A DNA stretch of 64,000 bases from Fidelibacterota bacterium (GCA_947475895.1 CANJMF010000008.1:1-64000); one strand, 5' to 3'. Shown: positions 24,731 through 33,944, numbered from the stretch's first letter. Numbers and translations: made by a program. Notes: generated by a model from the sequence alone, not told the origin.

Positions 24731-25441
24731 TTATGAGCCGGAGGACACTTTCGCGGGGCGCTCGTTTGGCCACTTTGGCACAGCGCGCTCGTTTTCCAAT
24801 TCCGCGACACGTTTGCGCAGCGCTTCCACTTCATTCAGAAGGCCGCAAATCGCGCGTGACGTCGGATCGGGTAAATCGTCGCATGGGCTGCCATACGGAA
24901 CGAAATTCCCAGCCGTGGCGGCGCGCGGCATCGCGATCTGCGCCGGGATGCCGACGACGGTTACGCCCGGCGGTACATCTTTCACGACGACCGCATTGGC
25001 GCCGACGCGCGCGCCGATGCCGACCGTGATTGCGCCAAGCACTTGCGCGCCCGCGCCGACGATGACTTTGTCTTGCAAAATGGGGTGGCGTCGGCCGGTC
25101 GCGTTATCAACCGCGACACCGCCCAGCGTAACACCATGATAGAGCGTCACGTCATCGCCGATGATGGCGGTTTCGCCGATGACCACACCGGTACCGTGAT
25201 CGATGAACAGGCGCGCGCCGATCTTGGCGCCGGGATGAATTTCGATGCCCGACAGCCAGCGGCCGATTTCGGCGACGAAGCGCGCCAAAAATGTAAGGCC
25301 GGCCAGCCAAAAGCTATGCGCGATGCGGTGGAAGGCCAACGCGCGTAAACCGGGATACAAAAACAGAATTTCCGCCAACGAGCGCGCCGCAGGATCGCGC
25401 GCCCGAATGGACTCCAGCGTTGCTCTTAGGCCCCTCGCCAT
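24731..25441 (-). CDS. cysE: Serine O-acetyltransferase
   Basis: A 236-residue enzyme making O-acetylserine for cysteine synthesis. An N-terminal helical region (PAARSLAEILFLYPGLRALAFHRI) precedes the hexapeptide beta-helix (GIEIHPGAKIGARLFIDHGTG, YHGVTLGGVAV, GARVGANAVVVKDVPPG). It is the shorter EpsC-like form. The ATG at 25441 starts the conserved region; the longer open frame to 25627 is not supported. A charged coiled stretch (LLNEVEALRKRVAELENE) ends the protein. Divergent from an Lrp-type regulator. Confidence 0.9.
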   Translation of the reverse strand: MARGLRATLESIRARDPAARSLAEILFLYPGLRALAFHRIAHSFWLAGLTFLARFVAEIGRWLSGIEIHPGAKIGARLFIDHGTGVVIGETAIIGDDVTLYHGVTLGGVAVDNATGRRHPILQDKVIVGAGAQVLGAITVGIGARVGANAVVVKDVPPGVTVVGIPAQIAMPRAATAGNFVPYGSPCDDLPDPTSRAICGLLNEVEALRKRVAELENERAVPKWPNERPAKVSSGS

Positions 25442-25565
25442 GACGTATCTCCATGAAGCACGCAGGGACGGGGTCGTTCCGCATGCAGTTCGAGTCGCGT
25501 GCCTGTAGCACCCCACCCCTGAAAAGGGAAATAAAAATCTTCCACGGCCTGGACGGGAGGCTCCA

Positions 25566-25583
25566 GAGAGATGATTATTCTCT
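25566..25583. promoter_or_regulatory. Lrp/AsnC-type binding site candidate
   Basis: AGAGA (25567-25571), a seven-base AT-rich centre TGATTAT, and TCTCT (25579-25583) form an inverted repeat. It matches the known Lrp consensus (YAGHAWATTWTDCTR) at 11 of 15 positions by my count. It is about 62 bases upstream of the lrp start and between cysE and lrp, so it could control both. Confidence 0.45.
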
Positions 25584-25644
25584 TTCCGGCAGTGCTCCGG
25601 GCAGCTTTGTCCGCCCGCACAGGCCACTTATCAGAGAGCTAAGT

Positions 25645-26127
25645 ATGGACCCCATCGACCGCAAGATCCTCACCCTCCTGCAATCCAATGCCGGTTTGTC
25701 GATCGCCGAGATCGCCGCAAAGGTAGGGCTGTCGCAAACGCCGTGCTGGAAGCGCATCCAGAAGATGGAGCAGGCCGGCATCATCAAGGGCCGCGTCGCG
25801 CTACTTGACGCCAAGCGTCTCAATCTGGGGCTTACGGTCTTCGTGATCATTCGGACCAATCAGCACGACGAGATCTGGCTGCAGAAATTTGGCCGCGCCG
25901 TAAAAGATATGAACGAGATCACCGCGATCTGGCGCATGGCGGGCGATATCGATTATTTGCTGCGGGTGGTGGTGAAGGACATGGACGCTTATGATTCCTT
26001 CTATAAGCGCCTCATCAAGCGCGTCTCACTGAGCGATGTCAGTTCGACCTTCGTGATGGAAGAGATCAAGTACACGACAGCGCTTCCGCTTGAGCCTGCT
26101 GCCGCGACGCTGGCCGCGGGAACCTAG
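25645..26127 (+). CDS. Lrp/AsnC family transcriptional regulator
   Basis: A 160-residue regulator. Residues 1-50 are the winged helix (MDPIDRKILTLLQSNAGLSI, AEIAAKVGLSQTPCWKRIQKM), residues 65-145 the RAM ligand-binding domain (GLTVFVIIRTNQ, AIWRMAGDIDYLLRVVVKDMDAYDSFYKRLI). The start at 25645 fits the family; the open frame upstream is not used. Members sense amino acids. Position opposite cysE suggests a role in sulfur amino acid metabolism, which is an inference. A likely autoregulatory site lies upstream. Confidence 0.9.
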   Translation: MDPIDRKILTLLQSNAGLSIAEIAAKVGLSQTPCWKRIQKMEQAGIIKGRVALLDAKRLNLGLTVFVIIRTNQHDEIWLQKFGRAVKDMNEITAIWRMAGDIDYLLRVVVKDMDAYDSFYKRLIKRVSLSDVSSTFVMEEIKYTTALPLEPAAATLAAGT

Positions 26128-26133
26128 AAGTCG

Positions 26134-27030
26134 TTAGAGCGCCGGAAGTTTACGGATTTTATGCCAAACCCGCGCCGCCTTGGGTTCGGCCGCCTTCGCG
26201 GCCTCCTGGTGCCATTTGCGAATTGCCCGCCCGCCGGCCGTGATTTTGCGCCTCTCGGTCGCATCGGCAGCGTGATGGGTCAGCGCAACCATGGTGCGCT
26301 CGGCGACATCGATGTCGTTTAAATGCCCGAGGCAATCCTGCAGCTGCTTTAGCGCGACGCTCAAATGATCGGCGCGCTTTGTCGGCAAAAGCGCTGAAAA
26401 GAACTCGAGGCCGTAACGCACTTTCTTCGCGTCAATTCGCAACTCATGACGCTCCTGAACCGACAAGTCATTGACGTCGCCATAAGTCGCCAATGTTTTG
26501 CGCAGGCGTTTGTTCAAAGTTTTTCGGGCGAAAGCGATTGCCGGCGTTTTTTCGCCGTCGCGCATATTCGCTGCTCCGCGCCAACCCCTACCTGAAAACC
26601 AAGCATCGAGGCGTGCGCCAAACCGTCCCGCGCGCTTGCTGGTCAGCGCGGTGACTGCATTCGCGTGCGCTTTCGCGCGCGCGTCGCGCGCGGCACGGAT
26701 CAAGCGCGCGATGCGGGCATCGTCGGACACCTTTTCTGCGAACGGCTTGGACAGCGTATGGATGAAGACATCCAGGTCACGCACTGCGCCGAGTTGCGAT
26801 AGCAACCATTTGGCTTCGCTGTTGAGCGCTTCGCGTTGCGTCTCCGGAATGTATTTTTTGAAAATCGTGAGGGCCGACCGAAGCCGACGCAAGCCGACGC
26901 GTACCTGATGGACACCTTCTGGACTACGGCCATCGATCGCTGCTGCTAGGTTCTTCTTCCAATGCGTCCGGCAAGCGGTGCCGATGACGGCGAGCGCGTC
27001 ATCGATCGTCGCGGACTCCGTCAGCACCAA
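26134..27030 (-). CDS. CHAD domain protein
   Basis: A CHAD-domain protein, an all-helical family rich in histidines and basic residues that binds polyphosphate. Characteristic stretches are GVHQVRVGLRRLRSALTIF, AVRDLDVFIHTL, ERHELRIDAKKVRYGLEFF and LQDCLGHLNDIDVAERTM. The start is uncertain. The frame is open to 27369, but the extra residues look unlike protein and contain a terminator-like hairpin on the opposite strand; TTG at 27030 (or GTG at 27027), with AAGG seven bases upstream, gives about 298 residues. No CYTH domain is present. Confidence 0.8.
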   Translation of the reverse strand: MVLTESATIDDALAVIGTACRTHWKKNLAAAIDGRSPEGVHQVRVGLRRLRSALTIFKKYIPETQREALNSEAKWLLSQLGAVRDLDVFIHTLSKPFAEKVSDDARIARLIRAARDARAKAHANAVTALTSKRAGRFGARLDAWFSGRGWRGAANMRDGEKTPAIAFARKTLNKRLRKTLATYGDVNDLSVQERHELRIDAKKVRYGLEFFSALLPTKRADHLSVALKQLQDCLGHLNDIDVAERTMVALTHHAADATERRKITAGGRAIRKWHQEAAKAAEPKAARVWHKIRKLPAL

Positions 27031-27268
27031 CGGTGGCGCCTTAGTCCACGTTGGCCTCGTCGCTGGCGTCGCGATCGTGTTGGACGCGCGTCTCCCCGCC
27101 CGTCTAACGCGGTCGCGTTTGACCAGAGGAACTGAAGATGCGGTCCCTCGCGATGTGGCGTGCGTACGAATACGATCCTCGTAACCTGTGGCCGGAGGTT
27201 CAGCGTTCCGGCTGGGACAAATTTTCGCAAAATTACCAGGCCTTGGCAGCCCACTTTCGCCATGATCG

Positions 27269-27292
27269 GCCCGATTTACGGGCGTTTTTCTT
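27269..27292 (+). terminator. Intrinsic terminator upstream of the histidine kinase gene
   Basis: GCCCG, loop ATTTA, CGGGC followed by GTTTTTCTT: a compact stem with a T tract on the plus strand. No plus-strand gene lies immediately upstream, so it may end an unannotated short transcript starting between about 27030 and 27260, or act as an attenuator for the kinase gene at 27411. Confidence 0.5.
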
Positions 27293-27410
27293 GGAAAAAG
27301 ACTTGTACTGGGCTGTGGATAACGGGAATTCCGTGGATAAGTTGCCCCAAACCCGTAGTTACGGAACATATCGTCGCTAATCGGCTTTCCTTAAGCGGGA
27401 GGGACGATCA

Positions 27411-28580
27411 ATGGAAACGTCGAGAGATAACACCGTCGTCAAGTTGCGTCGGCACATCAGTGTCCTGCGCGAGCTCTCGAATCTTGCCGCGGAAAAGCTC
27501 ACCTACGCCGAGCTGTTGGATGTTGTGGTGACGCAAGTCGCGCGCGGCGTCGAAATCGACCATGTGAAAATCATGCGTTACCGCCCGAAGGACGGAGATC
27601 TTATTGTCGAGGCCGGTATTGGGTGGGTCGATGGTGTGGTAGGGCACGCTACATTTGCGCCAGATCTTGCTTCGCCGGCCGGCAGCGCATTTCAAACTGG
27701 CCAGCCCACCGTGATTCGCCATCTGCCGCAAAGCACCGAATACCGTATGTCGCCGATCTTACGGAGCCACAATATCGTCTCGGTTCTCAACGCGCCGGTC
27801 CAAATCGATGGCGACGTATGGGGCGTGTTGGAGGTCGACAGCACAGTCGAATGCGATTTTAGCACGGACACCCAGGAATTTATCCTTATCGCGGCCGCCA
27901 TAACGGCGGGTCATTTACGGCGCGACCGCGCCGCACATGCACACGAAACCGCGCTGGCGGAAGCAGCCATTGCATCTCACAAAGCTTCGGTTTTGCTTGA
28001 TGAGTTGCATCACCGGATGAAAAATAATTTTCAAACGATCCTGACCATGATGAAGTTGAGTGGAGCGTCTTCGGACAGCGTAGCGGCGGGTGCTTTTGCT
28101 AAGCTCAGTCAGAACATCATCGCAATGTCGCTTGCCCGCGATCAGCTATCGATGCGTCAGGCGGTGTCCCGCGTGAATTTACCGAGTTACCTGAGAGCAC
28201 TCGCACTGCGCATTCCACGGCCGCACGAAAGTATTTCGATTGAAGTAAAGACCGAGGACTTCAGCGTCGAGATCGAGCGCGCGGTACCGCTTGGCCTGAT
28301 CATGAACGAGCTCATTACCAACAGCATCAAACACGCTTTTCCTAATCGGAGCGGTGTCATCCACGTCAATCTCATTCCCGGCCCGGGTCGCGGAGAATTG
28401 CAGTTGATTGTCGCCGATAACGGACACGGGAGTGAAACGCTTAAAGAAGACGGCTCGGGCCTCAAACTTGTCCGGGCTTTAGCACGCCAGATTCGTGGAC
28501 GCCTGGAAATTCAAAGTTCGAAGGAGGGCACGCGTGCGCAAATCGTATTCGCCATGCCCGATGCAACGGGTCATTCGTAG
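27411..28580 (+). CDS. GAF-domain sensor histidine kinase (HisKA_2 type)
   Basis: A 389-residue soluble kinase. Residues 15-165 look like a GAF sensor domain (LRELSNLAAEKLTYAELLDV, VLNAPVQIDGDVWGVLEVDS). The dimerisation/phosphoacceptor box is SVLLDELHHRMKNNFQTIL with the histidine near residue 200, and the ATPase domain shows LIMNELITNSIKHAF, VADNGHG and GSGLKLVRALARQI. This HisKA_2/HWE type is abundant in alphaproteobacteria, sometimes in the general stress response. No response regulator gene is adjacent. AGCGGGAGGGACGATCA precedes the ATG. Confidence 0.88.
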   Translation: METSRDNTVVKLRRHISVLRELSNLAAEKLTYAELLDVVVTQVARGVEIDHVKIMRYRPKDGDLIVEAGIGWVDGVVGHATFAPDLASPAGSAFQTGQPTVIRHLPQSTEYRMSPILRSHNIVSVLNAPVQIDGDVWGVLEVDSTVECDFSTDTQEFILIAAAITAGHLRRDRAAHAHETALAEAAIASHKASVLLDELHHRMKNNFQTILTMMKLSGASSDSVAAGAFAKLSQNIIAMSLARDQLSMRQAVSRVNLPSYLRALALRIPRPHESISIEVKTEDFSVEIERAVPLGLIMNELITNSIKHAFPNRSGVIHVNLIPGPGRGELQLIVADNGHGSETLKEDGSGLKLVRALARQIRGRLEIQSSKEGTRAQIVFAMPDATGHS

Positions 28581-28587
28581 GTCTGCC

Positions 28588-30867
28588 TCAACTACATTTA
28601 GAATAGCCGCAGCTCGTGCAGCTGTCGCAGCCTTCCTGACGGATCAAAGCGTTGTCGCCGCATTTGGGGCATGCCCGCAGGCGGCGCGCGGTTGTGTCGC
28701 GTGACCCACCGTCACGGGTGGTTAAGGTAACCACTTTGCTGTCACCGGCCGCGCGGCGCAGAGGAACTTCGTCGGCCAGAAAGCCGGTTTCAATCATATG
28801 GCGTTCGATGACGTCGCCGATCGCGGCCAGCAGCGAAGGTACATAACGTCCGCTCATCCACTGACCGCCGCGTGGATCGAACACGGCTTTTAATTCCTCC
28901 ACGACGAAACTTACATCGCCGCCGCGCCTAAACACCGCCGAGATCATGCGCGTGAGTGCCACCGTCCAGGCGTAGTGCTCCATGTTTTTCGAATTGATGA
29001 ATACTTCGAAAGGGCGGCGGACACTTTTGCCGCGCTCTTCGATGATGACATCGTTAACGGTGATGTAGATCGCGTGATCGCTCTCGGGCCAGCGTAATTT
29101 GTATGTGCGTCCCGGCAATGTTTCCGGCCGCGCTTCCGGCGGACCGGCATCCGCCACCACCATATCTTTGGCGGGCTTTTTTACTTCCAGCACGGCGCCG
29201 CGTACCGGGGTGGGACGATAGGTCGTACAGCCTTTGCAGCCCGTGTCGTAGGCCGTCATGTACACATCGGCAAAAGCCGCGAAGGGGAAGTCCTCGGGAA
29301 CATTGATGGTCTTGGAGATCGAGCTGTCGACGTAGTCCTGCACCGCTGCTTGCATTACGAGATGATCGGTGGGCGCCAGCGACTGTGCATCCACGAAGGC
29401 TTCGGGTAGCGGCGCGTCGCCGCGCAAATCCCGAAACAGTCGGTATGCATAATCGCTCACGGGCTCTTCACGGCGGGTCCCGTCGGGAAGCGTGATGTGG
29501 CGCGTATAGGAAAAACTAAATACCGGCTCCAATCCCGACGACACATTGTCGGCGAGCAGTGAAATGGTGCCGGTCGGTGCGATCGACGTCACCAGCGCAT
29601 TACGAATGCCATGCTGGGCGATGCGTTCGCGCAAGCGTTGCGGCAGCGTGCCGATGGTTGAGCCGGCCAAATATTTGTCATGATCAAACAGCGGAAACGG
29701 GCCTTTCTCCGCCGCCAAGTCGATGGAGGCTTCGTATGCCGCATCACGGAATGCGGTCATCCAATGCCGGGTCATTTTTACAGCATCAGGAGCGCCATAA
29801 CGCAAACCGCACATAATCAACGCATCGCCTAAGCCGGTTATGCCAAGGCCAATACGGCGTTTCTGCTCGGCTTCGCGGCGCTGCGTTTCCAAAGGATAGT
29901 TGGACGCTTCGACAACGTTGTCCAACATGCGCACCGCGACGGTTGTCACATCGCGAAGCGCCGTTTCGTCAAGGCGCGCATTGGCCGTGAACGGCTCTAG
30001 AACAAGGCGCGCAAGATTCACCGATCCCAGCAAACACGTTCCGTAAGGCGGCAATGGTTGCTCCCCGCACGGGTTCGTGGCTGAAATGGTTTCGCAGTAA
30101 TAAAGATTATTTCGTGCGTTGATGCGGTCGATAAAGATCACACCCGGCTCGGCACTGTCGTACGTCGCCTTCATGATCTGATCCCACAGGTACTTCGCCT
30201 TTACCGTGCGATAAATCGTGCCGCCGAATTGCAGATCCCAAGTCTTGTCGGCTTTCACAGCCGCCATGAATGCGTCGGTCGCAAGCACCGACATGTTGAA
30301 CATGGTCAGCCGGCCAGGCGTTTGCTTGGCGGCGATGAAGGCTTCGATGTCGGGATGATCGCAGCGAAGTGTCGCCATCATGGCGCCGCGCCGAGATCCC
30401 GCGCTCATGATAGTGCGGCACATAGAGTCCCACACTTCCATGAACGACAACGGCCCGGATGCGTCTGCGCCGACACCGACGACCGCCGCGCCTTTAGGCC
30501 GCAGCGTCGAGAAGTCATAACCAATGCCGCCGCCCTGCTGCATGGTCAGCGCGGCTTCCTTCAGATGATTGAAGATGCTGCCCATGTCATCTTGGATCAC
30601 GCCCATGACGAAACAGTTGTGCAGCGTGACGCGCCGCCCGGTTCCGGCACCGGCCAGAATCCGGCCAGCCGGCAGAAACTTGTAGCCGGTCATTGCGGCT
30701 TCAAAGCGCTTGGCCCACGTCTCGGGTTCGCGCTCGCGGACGGACAATGCCTTCGCCACACGCGCCCAGGTATCCGCAACAGTCGCGTCAACGGGTGTAC
30801 CGTCGGGGCGCTTGAAACGGTACTTCATGTCCCAGATTTGCTGAGCGATAGGTGAGGGTGTGGTCAC
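28588..30867 (-). CDS. nrdJ: Adenosylcobalamin-dependent (class II) ribonucleotide reductase
   Basis: A 759-residue enzyme that makes deoxyribonucleotides with coenzyme B12 and no oxygen requirement. Diagnostic parts are LHNCFVMGVIQDDMG, QQGGGIGYDFSTLRPKGA, SAGSRRGAMMATLRCDHPD, NPCGEQPLPPYGTCLLGSVNL with active-site cysteine, and APTGTISLLADNVSSGLEP. The C-terminal tail ends in a zinc-ribbon-like cysteine cluster (CPKCGDNAL, then EGCDSCTSCGYSKC) that includes the reducing cysteines. No class I reductase is in the window. A PduO-type adenosyltransferase at 47768-48331 can supply its cofactor. No cobalamin riboswitch seen upstream. Confidence 0.93.
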   Translation of the reverse strand: MTTPSPIAQQIWDMKYRFKRPDGTPVDATVADTWARVAKALSVREREPETWAKRFEAAMTGYKFLPAGRILAGAGTGRRVTLHNCFVMGVIQDDMGSIFNHLKEAALTMQQGGGIGYDFSTLRPKGAAVVGVGADASGPLSFMEVWDSMCRTIMSAGSRRGAMMATLRCDHPDIEAFIAAKQTPGRLTMFNMSVLATDAFMAAVKADKTWDLQFGGTIYRTVKAKYLWDQIMKATYDSAEPGVIFIDRINARNNLYYCETISATNPCGEQPLPPYGTCLLGSVNLARLVLEPFTANARLDETALRDVTTVAVRMLDNVVEASNYPLETQRREAEQKRRIGLGITGLGDALIMCGLRYGAPDAVKMTRHWMTAFRDAAYEASIDLAAEKGPFPLFDHDKYLAGSTIGTLPQRLRERIAQHGIRNALVTSIAPTGTISLLADNVSSGLEPVFSFSYTRHITLPDGTRREEPVSDYAYRLFRDLRGDAPLPEAFVDAQSLAPTDHLVMQAAVQDYVDSSISKTINVPEDFPFAAFADVYMTAYDTGCKGCTTYRPTPVRGAVLEVKKPAKDMVVADAGPPEARPETLPGRTYKLRWPESDHAIYITVNDVIIEERGKSVRRPFEVFINSKNMEHYAWTVALTRMISAVFRRGGDVSFVVEELKAVFDPRGGQWMSGRYVPSLLAAIGDVIERHMIETGFLADEVPLRRAAGDSKVVTLTTRDGGSRDTTARRLRACPKCGDNALIRQEGCDSCTSCGYSKCS

Positions 30868-30902
30868 GGAAATTCCCGGTTTGTTCTCATCTCAAAATAA
30901 GC

Positions 30903-30935
30903 CGATTCAAGGCCCACACAAGCCTGTTTGAATCG
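30903..30935. terminator. Stem-loop between plsC and nrdJ
   Basis: CGATTCAA (30903-30910) and TTGAATCG (30928-30935) are a perfect inverted repeat, with GGC/GCC able to extend the stem inward. On the minus strand CTTATTTT follows, a weak T tract. It may terminate the ftsEX-ydcF-plsC transcript or form part of the nrdJ leader. Confidence 0.45.
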
Positions 30936-30951
30936 CGGTGTTTTCAAGATG

Positions 30952-31680
30952 TTAGGTGGATAACGCGACAGTAGCCGCTTCAATCCGGTTGCGGAGTTCG
31001 ACCATAAAAGCTTCCCGGTCCAGTCCTTTCGGGATGGCCGGCAGAAAGCGAAATACAATCTCGCCTGGCAATTTCAAAATGCGGCTTTTGCCCCAAAGCA
31101 CGCCGGAATCGAGCGCTAGGGGGATCACCGGCGCATCGCAATGCAGATAAAGCGCCGCAACACCGGGTTTGAACTCCTTCACCACGCCGACGGGCGCGCG
31201 CGTGCCCTCAGGGAAGATCACAAGCTGGTTTCCGGCATCGAGGGCTTCTTGCGCCGCGCGCAGGGTCTTACGCAAAGCTTTAGGACCGGACGATCGATTG
31301 ATCGGAACCAATCCGGCGCGCCCCAGATACCAACCGGCAAACGGAATCCATGTGAGCTCGCGTTTCATCACAAAGACGGGGTAAGCGAGATCGATAAAGA
31401 GCCGATACGTCTCGAAAGATGACTGATGCTGTGCGGCGACGATGCACGCACCGGGCGGAAGATTTTCAAGACCTTCAAGACGGGTCGTCACTTTGATGAT
31501 GAAGCGCGCAAGAAGCATCACGCCGCTGACCCAAAGCCAGACCACGGCATGTGTCCAACGTGAACGCAGGAGCGCAGGCGAACAAACGCACGAACAAACC
31601 ACCGTCCAGATCACAAAAAAGACGAGGTAAATCCAAGATCGCAACCAGATGATCGGCGTCGCTGAAGGCGGTGTTTTCAC
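30952..31680 (-). CDS. plsC: 1-acyl-sn-glycerol-3-phosphate acyltransferase
   Basis: A 242-residue membrane-bound acyltransferase forming phosphatidic acid. One or two N-terminal hydrophobic segments are followed by the acceptor motif AAQHQSSFETYRL, a histidine-x4-glutamate version of the usual HX4D, and by FPEGTRAPVG, the second phosphate-binding block. GLVPINRSSG is the intermediate motif. The ATG overlaps the stop of ydcF (four bases), indicating co-translation with the upstream gene. Confidence 0.88.
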   Translation of the reverse strand: MKTPPSATPIIWLRSWIYLVFFVIWTVVCSCVCSPALLRSRWTHAVVWLWVSGVMLLARFIIKVTTRLEGLENLPPGACIVAAQHQSSFETYRLFIDLAYPVFVMKRELTWIPFAGWYLGRAGLVPINRSSGPKALRKTLRAAQEALDAGNQLVIFPEGTRAPVGVVKEFKPGVAALYLHCDAPVIPLALDSGVLWGKSRILKLPGEIVFRFLPAIPKGLDREAFMVELRNRIEAATVALST

Positions 31681-32306
31681 GTTTGCGTTCCGCCGGCGAC
31701 CTGGCGCTCGCGTTCAAGTTCGAGGCTTTGCCGCGCCCAGGTCAGCATGAATTTGGTGTATTCGCTGGCGATAAGGCGTGCGGTGCCCGGCCATCGCCAC
31801 CAATCGGTTTTGACGTTCGGCGGAAACACGGCATTCGGAACAATCATCACGTCTCCCATGGCGGCCTGAAACTCGAGCATACTGCGGCGCATGTGATAGG
31901 CCGCCGTCACGAGACGGATCGAATGCACGCCGCTCGTACGTGCCCACTCCGCCGTTTCGATTGCGTTTCCAGGCGTATCGTTGGCAGCCTTGCCGACTGA
32001 AATCTTTTCCGCCAAATCGGGCGGCAGCGTGCGCGTGCGCGTCAGGAGATCGCCGGCTTTCACCTGTTCACCGACGCCCGAGACGAACATGCGTTCGGCG
32101 AAACCGTCGGCCAAAAGACTCAGCCCGGTTTCAATACGTTCGCTTCCGCCGGTCAGAACGACGATCGCGTCGGTGTGTGTCGTGTTGTCGTCGACGCGCG
32201 CCGGGATGGTGGACGCAAACCACATGAGTCCGCCGGCCCACGCCGCGATAACGACGAGGACGATGGCGGCGAGCACGGAAATCAGTCGTGGCCACGAGCG
32301 TGTCAT
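31677..32306 (-). CDS. YdcF family (DUF218) protein
   Basis: A 209-residue protein with one N-terminal membrane helix and a DUF218 domain: DAIVVLTGGSERIETGLSLLADG, MFVSGVG, and the later IRLVTAAYHMRRSMLEFQAAMG. E. coli members are SanA, YdcF and ElyC, envelope-related proteins of uncertain reaction. In alphaproteobacteria it commonly lies after ftsX, as here, with plsC downstream and overlapping by four bases. Confidence 0.85.
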   Translation of the reverse strand: MTRSWPRLISVLAAIVLVVIAAWAGGLMWFASTIPARVDDNTTHTDAIVVLTGGSERIETGLSLLADGFAERMFVSGVGEQVKAGDLLTRTRTLPPDLAEKISVGKAANDTPGNAIETAEWARTSGVHSIRLVTAAYHMRRSMLEFQAAMGDVMIVPNAVFPPNVKTDWWRWPGTARLIASEYTKFMLTWARQSLELERERQVAGGTQT

Positions 32307-32337
32307 GGAACGAGTCTATACCAAGCCTAAAAAGGAA

Positions 32338-33228
32338 TTAAACCCGCGATGCGAGCGCCCGGCGCACTGTCATGTTCGCTGTGACGGTCGCGAGCAGGCT
32401 TGCGGCGAAGGGCAAGGCTGTCATCGCGACCCAATAGCCAGGCGTCAGCTGCACGGTCGGGAGGATTTCGGCATCCACGCGCGCCGCCAGCCATGCCACC
32501 AGCGCCAGCGCCGGTGCATAGAGCACAAGCCCCGCTAGCCCGCCCAGCAAGCCTTGAATCAAGGCGCGGCGCGCAAACTGCCCGGCGATGTAACCATCCT
32601 TCGCGCCTACCACATGCAGCACTTCGATCACTTGCGCAAATTCAGTCAGGCTGGCGCGCGTCGCGAAAATGATTGTGAGTCCCAACGCGCCCGTCACAAG
32701 CGTCATGAGCGCGATGGCGACGATTTTGAGTCCGTTGGCAAGGCCAACGACGCGCGTCAGCCAGACGCGATGATCGTCGATCACGGCGCCGGGGGCAGCA
32801 GTTTTTACCGAGGTTGATACGGCATCGACCGCGCCGGCATCGGCGGCGCGCAGTTCCACATCGATCAAAGCCGGCAGCGGCAGATCGTTCACGGCGTCGT
32901 CTTCTCCCAGCCACGGCTTCAAAAGCGCGATCACTTTTGCGCGCGGAACGGCTTCGGCGTGTGCAACTGCGGGATGGCGTGACAGGACATCGATCACACG
33001 CGCGACAGCCGCGTTTACATCGCCGTTACGCGCGTCGGACAACGGAATTTGAATCGTCAGCGTGCCCGTGACGCTGCGGTTCCAGTTGTCCAGAAGGCCG
33101 CCGACGTAAGCATTAACTGTGACGGCCAGCGCGCCGACGAACACGAGCACCATTACTAAAAGTGCTACGAAGCGCCCCGAGGTGTCGCCGCGCAAAGGCA
33201 AATCCGAGCGCATCGCGAAAACGCTCAT
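32338..33228 (-). CDS. ftsX: Cell division protein FtsX
   Basis: A 296-residue ABC-transporter-like membrane protein of the divisome. A helix at about residues 20-42 is followed by the periplasmic extracellular loop (about 45-165), then three helices near 175-200, 225-250 and 265-290. In other bacteria FtsX transmits FtsE ATPase activity to peptidoglycan hydrolases or their activators. Its start overlaps the end of ftsE by four bases. Confidence 0.9.
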   Translation of the reverse strand: MSVFAMRSDLPLRGDTSGRFVALLVMVLVFVGALAVTVNAYVGGLLDNWNRSVTGTLTIQIPLSDARNGDVNAAVARVIDVLSRHPAVAHAEAVPRAKVIALLKPWLGEDDAVNDLPLPALIDVELRAADAGAVDAVSTSVKTAAPGAVIDDHRVWLTRVVGLANGLKIVAIALMTLVTGALGLTIIFATRASLTEFAQVIEVLHVVGAKDGYIAGQFARRALIQGLLGGLAGLVLYAPALALVAWLAARVDAEILPTVQLTPGYWVAMTALPFAASLLATVTANMTVRRALASRV

Positions 33229-33944
33229 GGGTTCGCTCCTGCCGGCTCGTGAACTGTGACTTTGCCGTTCTCAAGATGAATGCGGGGAAATGGAAAACGC
33301 GCCACCAGATGTTCATTGTGTGTGGCGATGATCACGCTCGATCCAAGTTTATTCAGCTCGACGAATAACATCATCAGTCGCATAGCGATGGTGTCGTCCA
33401 CGTTCCCGGTGGGTTCGTCGGCCAGAATAAGTTTCGGGCGATGCACGACGGCGCGCGCGATCGCGACGCGCTGTTGTTGCCCGCCCGACAGCTGTGTCGG
33501 CAACGCGTTCATGGAATCTTCGAGGCCCACCCACTTCAAAAGCTCCGAGACATTTCGCTGAAGCGTGATTTCGCCGGCACCGGCGACACGCAGCGGCAAG
33601 GCCACGTTGTCGAAGGCGGTCATGTGGTCCAGCAAACGAAAGTCTTGAAATACGACCCCCAAGCGCCGGCGGAGTACGGGCAACCGCGCGCGCTTTGCTT
33701 CCCACACATCCTCGCCGAATAATTTGATGCGCCCTTGCGTCGGACGTTTAGCCAAATACATCAAACTGAGCAGCGACGTTTTTCCCGCGCCGGAAGGGCC
33801 GGTTAGGAAGTAGAATGACTGCTGCGGAATGCTTAAATTAACGTCCGCCAACACGCGGGGACCGTCCTCATAACGCAGCTCAACCCCCTCCAAGGCGACT
33901 GTGTCACCTGTGAATTCGGCGCCTTTTTTTCGGGAAAATGCCAT
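33225..33944 (-). CDS. ftsE: Cell division ATP-binding protein FtsE
   Basis: A 239-residue ABC ATPase. Walker A is [11 protein letters not shown], the signature is [14 protein letters not shown], and Walker B is [12 protein letters not shown], with the H-loop in IIATHNEHL. It pairs with FtsX, encoded immediately downstream. The N-terminal 15 residues ([13 protein letters not shown]) are a short extension. It is divergent from the zinc-ribbon/DUF3426 gene, a conserved alphaproteobacterial arrangement. Confidence 0.93.
   Translation of the reverse strand: MAFSRKKGAEFTGDTVALEGVELRYEDGPRVLADVNLSIPQQSFYFLTGPSGAGKTSLLSLMYLAKRPTQGRIKLFGEDVWEAKRARLPVLRRRLGVVFQDFRLLDHMTAFDNVALPLRVAGAGEITLQRNVSELLKWVGLEDSMNALPTQLSGGQQQRVAIARAVVHRPKLILADEPTGNVDDTIAMRLMMLFVELNKLGSSVIIATHNEHLVARFPFPRIHLENGKVTVHEPAGANP

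Noticed and set aside
25442-25627. N-terminal extension of the cysE frame
   Set aside because: Family homology begins at 25441, and the extension overlaps the divergent regulatory region.
27138-27380. 80-codon plus-strand open frame before the histidine kinase
   Set aside because: Contains the terminator-like hairpin, no family resemblance and no ribosome site.
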